This document shows, in pieces, positions 1 through 7,982 of a DNA stretch of 64,000 bases. The notes below the pieces were generated by a model. That model saw only the letters and a program-made list of their open reading frames with translations, ran no database searches and had not been told where the DNA came from. This stretch comes from CAIXSC01 sp046349915 (lineage in GTDB: Bacteria; Planctomycetota; Planctomycetia; Pirellulales; Pirellulaceae): the NCBI GenBank assembly GCA_046349915.1, contig JAXMBL010000007.1:1-64000 (forward strand). Reading direction: 5' to 3'. The translations under genes were made by a program, and so were the position numbers. Positions within the stretch are counted from its first letter, which is position 1. Every line of letters begins with the position of its first letter.

Positions 1-213
1 CGCGATCCGATCGAAATCGCGGCGGCCGACAACGACATGCTGATCGGCGGCACCACGTACAGCCGCGACTGGTACGTGATCACCAAGTTCGAACGCAGCG
101 AGGAACTCGGCGGTGCGCGGGTCTACAACGTGACGCTCCAGCCGACCGTCGTGTTCAACAACGGGCAAGTGATCGAGAAGACGTACCACGTCGCGCCGGG
201 GCCGACACCATAG
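1..213 (+). CDS. 3' end of an unrecognised gene, probably phage structural
   Basis: The window opens inside a reading frame that runs in frame 1 to a TAG at 211-213, leaving 70 visible residues. The segment is beta-rich and ends in TYHVAPGPTP. I recognise no family. It lies 59 bp upstream of a tail-assembly-chaperone-like gene on the same strand and has the same GC-rich codon use. A tail-tube, neck or head-completion role is plausible from position alone. The 5' end is outside the window. Confidence 0.6.
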   Translation, partial: RDPIEIAAADNDMLIGGTTYSRDWYVITKFERSEELGGARVYNVTLQPTVVFNNGQVIEKTYHVAPGPTP

Positions 214-272
214 TCGGACCGACGGCCTCCCGTTCCGTTTTCCTTCGCTTCATTACGGAGACTGCCACGCTC

Positions 273-797
273 ATGGATCTGCTTCCCGCCCGCTTCACCG
301 ATCGGCGTCGTCGCGAGTGGCGACTGGAACTGAACTACACGCTGGGCAAACACATCTTGGATGTGACCGGCCTCGACTTCATCAACGCGCACGACGGCAA
401 GGCGCTGTTGGGCGTGATGCAAAGCGACGAGAAATTGGTGCAGGTGCTGTGGCTGTTCTGCGAAGAGCAGGCAGCCGCCGCCAACGTGGATGAAGCGGAA
501 TTCGGCCGGGGCCTGGATGGGCTGACGCTCGAATTGGCGATCAACGCGCTCGAGGAGTGCGTCCTAAATTTCTGCCGCCCCGCCCGGCGAGTGGCCATCC
601 AAGCCGTGCGGGAGAAGGCCCACGAGGTGGAAGCGGCGCAAGCGGAACTGGTGGCGACGAAGGTCCGCTCGCCGGCGCTGGCCCAGGCGATGGCGACGAA
701 GATGGCGGAAGTGTCGCGGGAGATCGACCAGCAACTGGCGACGGCGATCGCGACCTCTGGCGCAGCGGCTACCAACTCGCGGGCGTCGTCGGCGTAG
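273..797 (+). CDS. Tail assembly chaperone (G-like)
   Basis: This 174-residue protein sits two genes upstream of a tape-measure gene, the place where tailed phages encode the G-type chaperone that coats the tape measure during tail assembly. The N-terminal half is compact and helical. The C-terminal third is a charged Ala/Glu/Lys helix that dissolves into low-complexity Ala/Thr/Ser before the stop. In the -1 frame the DNA continues as an open, protein-like sequence (see the next entry), as in lambda G/GT pairs. The product is assigned from context and architecture, since I cannot align it to a named family. The ATG at 273 starts about 60 bp after the previous stop. Confidence 0.55.
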   Translation: MDLLPARFTDRRRREWRLELNYTLGKHILDVTGLDFINAHDGKALLGVMQSDEKLVQVLWLFCEEQAAAANVDEAEFGRGLDGLTLELAINALEECVLNFCRPARRVAIQAVREKAHEVEAAQAELVATKVRSPALAQAMATKMAEVSREIDQQLATAIATSGAAATNSRASSA

Positions 798-1090
798 CGC
801 CCGGCCCCTACTCGCTCCGGCAACTGACGTGGATGGCCGACGGCGTGGCGCAGGAACGTTGGAACCACACGGCGCAGATTCTCGCGACGCTGTGCGAACT
901 CCAACGCAACCCGAAACGCCGTTCGCGACCGTTCACCGCCGACGAATTCCACCCGTATCTGCGGACGCGCCGGCGCGGCATTCCGTTCACTGGTGAATTG
1001 CTGCGAGCGCAAGCCCAACGCTGGTTCGCCGAGCAGGTGAACAAACGAGGAACCGCCGATGGCCTTCACGGTGAGCATGAAGATCGTTGA
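557..1090 (+). CDS. -1-frame extension of the tail chaperone (T-like) or separate tail gene
   Basis: The open frame can start at a GTG at 557, but its first 60 residues are Gly/Asp/Pro-rich shadow translation of the upstream gene. Convincing protein begins near 755, where residues such as LWRSGYQLAGVVGV and then PGPYSLRQLTWMADG appear, and runs to a TGA at 1088-1090. The PGPY-x-L-x-x-L-x-W-M-A pattern is one I associate with small proteins encoded between G-like genes and tape measures in tail modules. The likeliest expression route is a -1 ribosomal frameshift from the 273-797 frame, although I see no canonical X-XXY-YYZ heptamer in the overlap. An internal ATG at 833 or an indel are alternatives. 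Confidence 0.45.
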   Translation: MRPKFLPPRPASGHPSRAGEGPRGGSGASGTGGDEGPLAGAGPGDGDEDGGSVAGDRPATGDGDRDLWRSGYQLAGVVGVAPGPYSLRQLTWMADGVAQERWNHTAQILATLCELQRNPKRRSRPFTADEFHPYLRTRRRGIPFTGELLRAQAQRWFAEQVNKRGTADGLHGEHEDR

Positions 1091-1583
1091 CGCCTTCTTC
1101 GATCGACCGGCGGTGCTTAACCGGATGGATCGTGCCACCGCCCGTTCCCTGGCGAAAGCCGGCGCGTTCGTGCGCCGGCGAGCGATCTCCAGGTTGCGGC
1201 GACGAAAGCGTTACTCACGTCCGGGTGAACCGCCGAGCATTCACAGCACGGATCGCGTCGCGAACCTGCGAAACATCCTGTTCGGTTTCGACGGGCGCTA
1301 CACGGTCGTCGTCGGGCCGGTCGGGCTGAATCAGAAACAGTACGTCGCGGGACGGATCACGGCCGGGACAGTGCCCGCGACGCTGGAGTTTGGCGGCCAG
1401 GTCGGCATTCGCGAGAAACTTGTCGGACGGAAATGGATGCCGGTCGGGCGACGCCGTCCTCGACCGGGCCAACCGACGCGCGTGCGGATAGCGAACTACG
1501 CACCGCGTCCGTTCATGGGACCGGCGCTGGAAGCCGAGCGGGACAAGTTTCCTGAACTCTGGGCGCGGAGCGTTTCGGCATGA
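1059..1583 (+). CDS. HK97 gp10-like tail completion protein
   Basis: The 174-residue product is basic, with an N-terminal helix rich in Arg/Lys (FVRRRAISRLRRRKRYS), a Pro-Gly-Glu-Pro-Pro segment, and a C-terminal stretch with PRPFMGPALE. The 'RPFMGPAL' ending and a position just upstream of the tape measure are typical of the HK97-gp10/virion morphogenesis group, which joins tail components. The ATG at 1059 follows a GAGGA motif and overlaps the upstream frame by 32 bp. The stop overlaps the tape-measure start as ATGA. The family assignment is an inference from the motif and gene order. Confidence 0.5.
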   Translation: MAFTVSMKIVDAFFDRPAVLNRMDRATARSLAKAGAFVRRRAISRLRRRKRYSRPGEPPSIHSTDRVANLRNILFGFDGRYTVVVGPVGLNQKQYVAGRITAGTVPATLEFGGQVGIREKLVGRKWMPVGRRRPRPGQPTRVRIANYAPRPFMGPALEAERDKFPELWARSVSA

Positions 1584-3517
1584 GCACCGACGGAGTGAAA
1601 GCCGGTCGCGCGTACGTCGAGCTGTCGGTGAAGGACCGACTGTCGCAGGGACTCACGCGCGCGAAGGAACGGCTGGCCGGTTGGGCCAAGGGACTGGCGC
1701 TGACCGGCGCGGCGATCCAGGGAGGCTCGTTGTCGTTGCTGGGAACGCTGGGCGCGGCGGCGAGTCACTTTGCCGATCAAGGCAGTCAGTTCAACGACAT
1801 GAGCGCCGCGACGGGTGTGGGCGTCGAGGCCTTGTCGGCGCTGAGCTACGCCGCCAAACAGACGGGCGTCGACATTGGGGCGCTCCAGGGCGGCCTGAAG
1901 GGACTCGCCAAATTCACTGGTAATGTGGCGGCTGGTAACAAAGGTGCGATCAAGACGCTGCAGCAACTGGGGATCAGCGCCTCGACCTTCATGGCCGCGC
2001 GTCCCGAGCAACGCTTGGCGCTCTTGGCCGATGGCTTGCAGACGATTCCCGATCCGGGCGTCCGGGCGGCGCTCGCCATGAAAACGTTAGGGCGCGCCGG
2101 CGAAGCCCTCTTGCCGATGCTCGCGGATGGCTCCGCGGGCCTCAACGCATTCATCTCCCGCGCGCAAGAACTCGGCATCGTCATCACCGACGAGGAGGCG
2201 AAGAAGGCGGATGCCCTGGGGGATGCCTGGGACGATCTCAAGGCGGTGTTCGGGGCGATCGCCTTTCAGACCGGCGCGGCGCTGGCCGACACGTTGCAGA
2301 CGTTGATCGAACTGGCGATCACCGGGGCTCAGGGCGTCCTGGAATTCGTGCGGAGCAATCAAGGTTTGGTAATTGCGCTGGCCGCCGTCGCGATTGCGGG
2401 AGTCGTCGTGGGCGGTGCCTTTCTGACGCTCGCCGGTTTGGGATTCGCGCTTTCTGGCGTGATGGCGGGGCTGAACGCCGTCGTGGCGATCGCCTCCGGC
2501 GCATGGACGGTGCTCGGCGCGATCAAAGCGGGCGTGGCGGCGATCAACACTTGGCTGGCGGCGACGCTCACGGCCGAAGGACTCGCGGCGCTGTGGGCCT
2601 CGATTCAAACGATGGTCCTCTCGGGCGCGATGGGCGTGCTGTCGGCGGTCACCAGCGCCGCGGCGGCGGTGCTCACGTTTTTCACGACGCCGCTCGGGTT
2701 GATCGTGCTGGCGGTGACGCTCGTCGCGCTGGCGCTGGCCGGCGGAGCGATCTGGTTTTTCAAGTACAGCGACGCCGGGCAGACGACGCTCAGCGTCCTC
2801 GGTCAGGCGTTCTGGGGCCTGTGGGATACGGCGAAACAAACGTTCGGCGGCATCTTCGACGCCATCATGGCGGGGCGCTGGGATCTGGCGGCCGACGTCG
2901 CGATGGCCGGCTTGGAGGTCGCGTATCGACAGGGGCTCCTGGCGATCCGCACCCTGTGGTCGGGCTTCAAGGAGTGGCTGATCGGACTGTTCGCCGACAT
3001 GTTCGCGGGCATCTTCCAGATGCTGGCCGACTTCCAAGCCAAGCTGGTCGGCGGCGTGAACTACATCCGCGAGAAGCTGGGCTTCGAACCAATCCAGGGG
3101 TTGCAGTTCGTCGACAACTGGGCGGCCGGCGCGGCGGACAAGGCCGGCCAGATGAAGGCGGCGGCGGCGCGGAATCGCGAACAGGAAATCGAAGCCTCGC
3201 GTGATCGGCTGGCCCAGGCGCAGGGCCGCCTCGACGACGCGACGCAGGCGGCGCAACAGGCACGCCAGGATCAGGCCGAGAAGCGCAAGAAGAAGCTGTC
3301 GGGTCTGCTCGACCACGTCGGCCAGTCGTCGCCGCTACCGGTCACTGCTCCCGGCGGTTCGGCGCTGGGGACGTTCAGCGCCGCCGTCGCCGGGCTCCTG
3401 GGGCGTTCGGGCCCCGACACGGCGGCCGAGCGCACGGCGAACGCCACCGAGGCGATGGAGGAACACCTGGCCGCGATCCGCGACGACATCGAAGACGGAG
3501 GCTTGGCGTTCGAATGA
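1580..3517 (+). CDS. Phage tail tape measure protein
   Basis: This 645-residue protein has the classic tape-measure layout. A charged N-terminus is followed by long Ala/Gly-rich helical stretches and a hydrophobic centre with several potential membrane segments (roughly residues 255-390). An alpha-helical/coiled-coil C-terminal part rich in Ala, Gln, Arg and Glu follows (roughly 515-580). Tape measures set tail length and in many phages help DNA cross the membrane. The start overlaps the previous stop by ATGA at 1580-1583, and the stop overlaps the next ATG at 3514-3517, so the genes are translationally coupled. The size is on the short side for the family. Confidence 0.75.
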   Translation: MSTDGVKAGRAYVELSVKDRLSQGLTRAKERLAGWAKGLALTGAAIQGGSLSLLGTLGAAASHFADQGSQFNDMSAATGVGVEALSALSYAAKQTGVDIGALQGGLKGLAKFTGNVAAGNKGAIKTLQQLGISASTFMAARPEQRLALLADGLQTIPDPGVRAALAMKTLGRAGEALLPMLADGSAGLNAFISRAQELGIVITDEEAKKADALGDAWDDLKAVFGAIAFQTGAALADTLQTLIELAITGAQGVLEFVRSNQGLVIALAAVAIAGVVVGGAFLTLAGLGFALSGVMAGLNAVVAIASGAWTVLGAIKAGVAAINTWLAATLTAEGLAALWASIQTMVLSGAMGVLSAVTSAAAAVLTFFTTPLGLIVLAVTLVALALAGGAIWFFKYSDAGQTTLSVLGQAFWGLWDTAKQTFGGIFDAIMAGRWDLAADVAMAGLEVAYRQGLLAIRTLWSGFKEWLIGLFADMFAGIFQMLADFQAKLVGGVNYIREKLGFEPIQGLQFVDNWAAGAADKAGQMKAAAARNREQEIEASRDRLAQAQGRLDDATQAAQQARQDQAEKRKKKLSGLLDHVGQSSPLPVTAPGGSALGTFSAAVAGLLGRSGPDTAAERTANATEAMEEHLAAIRDDIEDGGLAFE

Positions 3518-4374
3518 GCCTGATCGTCTTCGAAAAGGCCGGTTCGCCCCGAGCCAAATTCGTCAACGCGACGACGAACAACGGCTCGTCGATCGAGTTC
3601 GCGTACGTGGTGAAGGGGACCACGAGCGAGATCGACGCCGCCAACGCGGCGCTCGCGGTCGCGCCCTTGGCCTACTTGGTCAACTCCGAGAACCTCGTGC
3701 GTCAGGAGGCCACCCCGACGCCCACGGGCCCCGATTCGTGGGAGGTCACGGTCCGCTACGGCACCGAGGATGAACAACAATCTCAGCAGCCGCCGCAGGC
3801 GGGCACCTGGCACTTCAACTTCGACACTTCGGGCGGCACTCACAAGATCACTCAGTCGCTCCAAACGCTCTGGCGCGGGGAGCGCAGCCAGACTAACCCA
3901 GCGCCCGACCTGCTGGGCGCGACGAACTACGACGGCAAGAAGGTCCAGGGCGTCGAGATCGTGGTGCCGAAACTCGAGTTCAGCATCACGGCGTACTACG
4001 CGCCGCAGGCGGTGACGACGACGTTCGTGGCGAACATCGCCCGCAACACCGGCAAAGTGAACTCGGCCACCTGGCTGGGGTTCGCCGCAGGCGAGCTTTT
4101 GTTTATGGGCGGCAACGGCCAAGGCGACATTCCCACGGTCGCGGGCCAGCGAGTGAAGCCGATCCCGATCACGTTCAAGTTCGCCGCCTCCGAGAATCGC
4201 ACCAACATCAAGGTGGGCGACATCACGGTGCCGACCAAGGCGGGCTGGGACTACCTGTGGGTGCGGTACGAGAAGATCGAGGACGCCGGCTTCGTGTTCC
4301 CGATCCCGGTCCACGCCTACGTCGAGAAGGTTTACGAGCGGTTCGCGTTCGCCCAACTCTTCGGATTCGGATAA
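3514..4374 (+). CDS. Hypothetical phage tail structural protein
   Basis: The 286-residue product is Thr/Ala-rich and predicted beta-rich, with no signal peptide or membrane segment. A Gln/Pro-rich linker occurs near residues 87-95, followed by repeated beta-hairpin-like sequence (for example AYYAPQAVTTTFVANIAR). It is coupled to the tape measure through a 4-bp overlap and followed 12 bp later by another structural gene. That places it among distal-tail or baseplate-type components. I recognise no named family, so the role comes from position only. Confidence 0.5.
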   Translation: MSLIVFEKAGSPRAKFVNATTNNGSSIEFAYVVKGTTSEIDAANAALAVAPLAYLVNSENLVRQEATPTPTGPDSWEVTVRYGTEDEQQSQQPPQAGTWHFNFDTSGGTHKITQSLQTLWRGERSQTNPAPDLLGATNYDGKKVQGVEIVVPKLEFSITAYYAPQAVTTTFVANIARNTGKVNSATWLGFAAGELLFMGGNGQGDIPTVAGQRVKPIPITFKFAASENRTNIKVGDITVPTKAGWDYLWVRYEKIEDAGFVFPIPVHAYVEKVYERFAFAQLFGFG

Positions 4375-4386
4375 GCGAGCCGCCCG

Positions 4387-6243
4387 ATGTCGAACCTCGA
4401 AAAAGTCACGCCCGGCCAACGCATCCGCTCGCTTCCCGCGGGCGACTGGAATGCGTTCGTCGATGCCGCGCGGATCGTTCAAGGCGAGCAGCTCAACCAA
4501 GCGGCCGAGGGGGAGCTGCCCGAGTTCTCGCCCGTCGTCGTGCTGGTCAAGAACGCGACCGGCGGACACCTCCCGCGTTACTCGGTGCTCGGCATCAACG
4601 GCCCGGTCGCCGATCCGCAATCTCAGCCCGACCAGTTCCGCAACCAGATCGTGCTGGTGGGCGTCGCGCCGACGAGCTCCCATTGCGGGCGGTTCGTGAT
4701 CCTGAAGGACGACCTCGCGCCGGGGTTCGTGGGCGAAGCGGTGATCGCCGGCGCTTGCTTGGCGAAGATCAACGTGCCGCAGGGCGGCGAGGATCTGCAA
4801 TTCGCCAACGTCGCGCCGGGCAACACGGCGACGCTCGAAGCGAAGGTGATCGGCGGGGCTCGCATCCTGTGGCGCGAGCCGGGCACCGGTACGAAGTGGG
4901 GCGTCGTGCGACTGGCGGACGCTCCCCAGGCGATCGTGCATTTTCAGTTGCTGGGCGATCTCGTGCTGGGCGGTTCCGCGCCGGCGGTGATCCTGACGTG
5001 GGATGGCAGCGCCTGGGTGCCCGGCAACACGACGATCGCCGTGGACGACTGGTACGCGAATCCCGGCATGTGGCAGGCGTACGCGGGTTACAAAGGACTG
5101 GCGCTGAAGAACGCCTGTCACGATCGCTACGAAATCGTCTGGATGGAGACGCCGGCGCGGTCGATCGAGTTCGTGCTGACGAGCGCGCTGTTCGGGGGCC
5201 AAGCTCTGGCCTCGGTCACGAACTATTACCTGCAGGGCAAGTCGCCCGGTTCGTCGGTGACGGTGTACGACTCCCAGGGGAACTACCCGCGAGCCTTGGC
5301 CGGCGCGAAGGGGAAGGCTCGCTGGAACGATCGCCAGCGCCGGTACGAGATCGTCGAATGCAACCAGATGGCGATCGCGCTGGCCTGCACCTTGGCCTAC
5401 GACATGTGCTCGGGCAGCACCACCGGCACGATCGGCGGACATACGGTGCTGACGTTTCCGCCTTACGGCCAGGCACCGAACCCGCTCCCGGCCACGGCCC
5501 GCAACTACTACCACCTCGCGGGGCGCGGCGGCGATTGGTGCCTCGTACTGTGGGACGAGGACATCGATGACTGGGCGATTGCTCAGGTCGCGCACCACGA
5601 GATCGAGGTGCCGATCAAGTACCGCTATTACGACGGCTACCTGCAAGCCAAGCATCGGAAGATCGCCGTGATGTACTGCGAAGATGAAACCGACTGGCGC
5701 AACGAGATCAAACTCGAGGAAGCCGAGTTCGTCGACGGCGTCCGCTTCACCGGCTGCGAGAACGCGAGCGGCGGCGGCACGGGTGGCGGCACTGGAACCT
5801 CGCCGGGCGAAACCGGTGGCGCGGGCGGCGGGACGCCGGCCGCAGCGCAGAGCGGCGGTTCGGGCGGCGGTTGCGGCTCGATCGAGTACCACACCGTGAA
5901 GGGCTACTTCTTCGAACCGCCCAAGCCGCAGGCGTGGAAGAACGTGCTCACCTTCCAGGAGCAGGCGGTGCTCGTGGCGGCGGCCGGCGCGGGAAGCTGC
6001 ATCGTGTTCAACGAAGTCACCGTTTGCACGCCGTGCGTCGGGCCGGGAGACGTTAGCCGGGTCTGCGCTGACGTCGAAACCAAGGTCGACTGCGTGTGCA
6101 GCTGCAGCTGTAACTGCAACTGTGGCGATAGCGGCGGCGGTTACCCGTCCTCGGGCGGCGACAGCGGCGGAGGCGGGAGCGGTTCGTGCAGCTGCTCGTG
6201 CACCTGTACCTGCAAGGCCAGGTCCTACATCAAGTTCGGGTGA
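4387..6243 (+). CDS. Phage structural protein with Gly-rich linker and alternating-Cys tail
   Basis: The 618-residue protein has three parts. Residues 1 to about 455 form a beta-rich body that opens with a short helical motif (LPAGDWNAFVDAAR). A Gly/Thr/Ser linker follows near 457-495. The last 120 residues are cysteine-rich, with two runs of alternating cysteines (CVCSCSCNCNCG around 573-584 and CSCSCTCTCK near the end) separated by a Gly/Ser spacer. The body resembles tail fibre or baseplate proteins in position and composition. The Cys-x-Cys runs could bind metal or form disulfide ladders once outside the cell; this is inference. It lies between a tail gene and a glycosyltransferase. Confidence 0.5.
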   Translation: MSNLEKVTPGQRIRSLPAGDWNAFVDAARIVQGEQLNQAAEGELPEFSPVVVLVKNATGGHLPRYSVLGINGPVADPQSQPDQFRNQIVLVGVAPTSSHCGRFVILKDDLAPGFVGEAVIAGACLAKINVPQGGEDLQFANVAPGNTATLEAKVIGGARILWREPGTGTKWGVVRLADAPQAIVHFQLLGDLVLGGSAPAVILTWDGSAWVPGNTTIAVDDWYANPGMWQAYAGYKGLALKNACHDRYEIVWMETPARSIEFVLTSALFGGQALASVTNYYLQGKSPGSSVTVYDSQGNYPRALAGAKGKARWNDRQRRYEIVECNQMAIALACTLAYDMCSGSTTGTIGGHTVLTFPPYGQAPNPLPATARNYYHLAGRGGDWCLVLWDEDIDDWAIAQVAHHEIEVPIKYRYYDGYLQAKHRKIAVMYCEDETDWRNEIKLEEAEFVDGVRFTGCENASGGGTGGGTGTSPGETGGAGGGTPAAAQSGGSGGGCGSIEYHTVKGYFFEPPKPQAWKNVLTFQEQAVLVAAAGAGSCIVFNEVTVCTPCVGPGDVSRVCADVETKVDCVCSCSCNCNCGDSGGGYPSSGGDSGGGGSGSCSCSCTCTCKARSYIKFG

Positions 6244-6246
6244 TCC

Positions 6247-7416
6247 ATGTTGTCGATGGAAGAACGCCGCGCCGCCCGCAAAGCCTTCGCCCGCCAAGTG
6301 CGGCAGGAGCACGCGCGGCGCGAGGTGGTCACGATCTCGCCGCCGCTCCCCGAGGGACGAGCAGCGCCGGTCCAGCGCCTGCCGGTACGCGTGGCGATCG
6401 CGACCCCGGTGCTGTATGTCGGCGGGGCTGAGCAATGGATCGCAAGCCTTTGCCAGTGGCTCGACCCCGATCGCGCCCTCGTGACGAAGGTGATCGTGCT
6501 TTTCCCGAACGCCATCAACGACGTGGCGGTGTCGTGGCTCCCGCGCTGGGTGCAGGTCGTCGACTCGCGAAGGATCGAGCAGGACGCCACCTTCGATGTC
6601 GTCGTCACCTGGGGGCTGCTCGATCTCGTCGAGCGCACGTCGCATCTGACCTGCCCGACGATCGACGTCCAACATGGCGTGTTCATGCACGCGACTTGGC
6701 AGAGCCCGCTGGTGGCGGCGGCGACGCGAGCCCACGAGTTGCTCGGCACCACGATCGTCGGCGTCAACGAAGCCGTGCGGCAGAACTTCCCCGAACACGT
6801 CCGCGATGACGTGGTGATCATCCCGAACGGTTCCGACCCCGGCCGAGTCCACCCGCTGGTCGATCGCAACGAGCTGAAAGCGTCACTCGGCTTGTCCCCT
6901 GAACACAAGGTGGTGGTCTACATCGGCCGCATCGCCGTCGAGAAGAACGTCCAAGCCCTGATCGACGCCGTCGAGCACCTCGACGAATCTTGGCACGCCG
7001 TGATCATCGGCCCGCAGTACGTCCCCCTCGAACGCCTTGGCCCGCGGGTCCACCTGTTGCCCGCCCAGCGTCGGATCGGAAACTGGCTGGGGATTGCCGA
7101 CGTGCTCTGCCACCCGAGTGATTACGAGTCCCACTGCTTCTCGATCAACGAAGCCTGGCTGGCGGGGGTCCCGGTGGTTTCCTGCGACTACCTCGTGAAC
7201 CGGCTGTTCGAGGAACTTCACGGCCCGCTCATGTGGAAAGTGCCCGTGCGGCCGGAACCGGCGAGGCTGGCGGCTGCCATCGCCGAAGCGTATACCGGTC
7301 GGAAAGATCCACGGGTTGGCCACGCTCGGGACGTCGCGACGCAAGATTATTCGGCGCCAGTGATGGGACGGAGGTGGTCGGACTTACTTTCGGCCGTTTC
7401 TGGCCGCGTAATGTGA
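6247..7416 (+). CDS. GT4-type glycosyltransferase in the tail module
   Basis: The 389-residue protein reads as a GT-B fold glycosyltransferase. The N-terminal half contains the donor-side glycine motif (VGGAEQWIASL, about residue 58). The C-terminal half has IPNGSD, then VVVYIGRIAVEKN (the usual start of the second Rossmann domain), and an E-x7-E-like segment, SINEAWLAGVPVVSCDY. It starts 4 bp after the previous stop, so it is expressed with the tail genes. Transfer of a sugar to a tail or fibre protein, or remodelling of the host surface, would fit. The substrate is unknown. Confidence 0.75.
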   Translation: MLSMEERRAARKAFARQVRQEHARREVVTISPPLPEGRAAPVQRLPVRVAIATPVLYVGGAEQWIASLCQWLDPDRALVTKVIVLFPNAINDVAVSWLPRWVQVVDSRRIEQDATFDVVVTWGLLDLVERTSHLTCPTIDVQHGVFMHATWQSPLVAAATRAHELLGTTIVGVNEAVRQNFPEHVRDDVVIIPNGSDPGRVHPLVDRNELKASLGLSPEHKVVVYIGRIAVEKNVQALIDAVEHLDESWHAVIIGPQYVPLERLGPRVHLLPAQRRIGNWLGIADVLCHPSDYESHCFSINEAWLAGVPVVSCDYLVNRLFEELHGPLMWKVPVRPEPARLAAAIAEAYTGRKDPRVGHARDVATQDYSAPVMGRRWSDLLSAVSGRVM

Positions 7417-7430
7417 TCCGAAGCGACGAT

Positions 7431-7610
7431 CGCTCAAGAGCCAACTGGCCCCCACCCGCTCCGCCCGTGAAACTCCGCGACGTCTGCGGTGCGGGCGACA
7501 CCGTGTTCGCCGCGCTGGGCGTAGCCATGATCACGAGGGAGTCACACCGAGAAGCCTTTCGGGCGGCGGGAAGGCAGGTGGCGGCGGTGGGGATCGCTTC
7601 TGTGGCGTGA
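7431..7610 (+). pseudogene. Fragment of RfaE/PfkB-type sugar kinase (C-terminal end)
   Basis: Just after the glycosyltransferase, a short frame ending in TGA at 7608-7610 encodes KLRDVCGAGDTVFAALGVAM and then a helical tail. This matches the second PfkB signature (D-x-x-G-A-G-D) as it appears in the kinase domain of ADP-heptose synthases (RfaE/HldE). Everything N-terminal of it is missing, so this is a remnant. Its presence next to a glycosyltransferase suggests that a sugar-activation plus transfer pair once stood here. The motif is clear, but the left limit of the fragment is approximate. Confidence 0.55.
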
Positions 7611-7982
7611 ATTATCAGGCGACGGTCCCGCAATTGGACCGGCGCAACCGGCCAGTTACGCTCCCTGTTTCGCCATAACCGCCGCGAGGTGTTCCCCCCT
7701 TCTCAGCCACATCTAGAACATTGGCTACGATCTCGGCGAAAACGGCCGAACACCCGAGTGATATCGGGCGAACCACAGAACGCCATGGGGCGCGAGCGAG
7801 CCGCCTGAAAAGTCATTTGCTGAGGCGGTTTAGCTAGCCCCTCTTTTCCCTCACTTCGGACGCTGGTTGAGGAACGATTTCGCAGTTGCGTCACTTTTCC
7901 CTCTTCCACTAGTTGCGGCACGCCACTCGGCCCGCTACCTTTTTTTCAATTTGCCTAAGGTGGTAAGAGTAATGGGAAAGAA
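7611..7982. other. Gene-free junction between tail module and tubulin-like operon
   Basis: About 370 bp separate the sugar-kinase fragment from the next credible gene. I find no coding sequence or strong hairpin. The GC content falls towards the right end, where T-rich stretches (CTACCTTTTTTTC) precede the next gene. A promoter for the downstream operon should lie here, but I cannot name its boxes with confidence. Confidence 0.5.

Noticed and set aside
2087..3316. 409-codon minus-strand frame opposite the tape measure
   Set aside because: Low-complexity Arg/Gln-rich sequence, no start signal, and fully antisense to a strong tape-measure gene.
3271..6852. Long minus-strand open frame (1193 codons) opposite the tail genes
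   Set aside because: It is antisense to three good plus-strand genes, with Arg/His-rich composition typical of GC-rich shadow frames.
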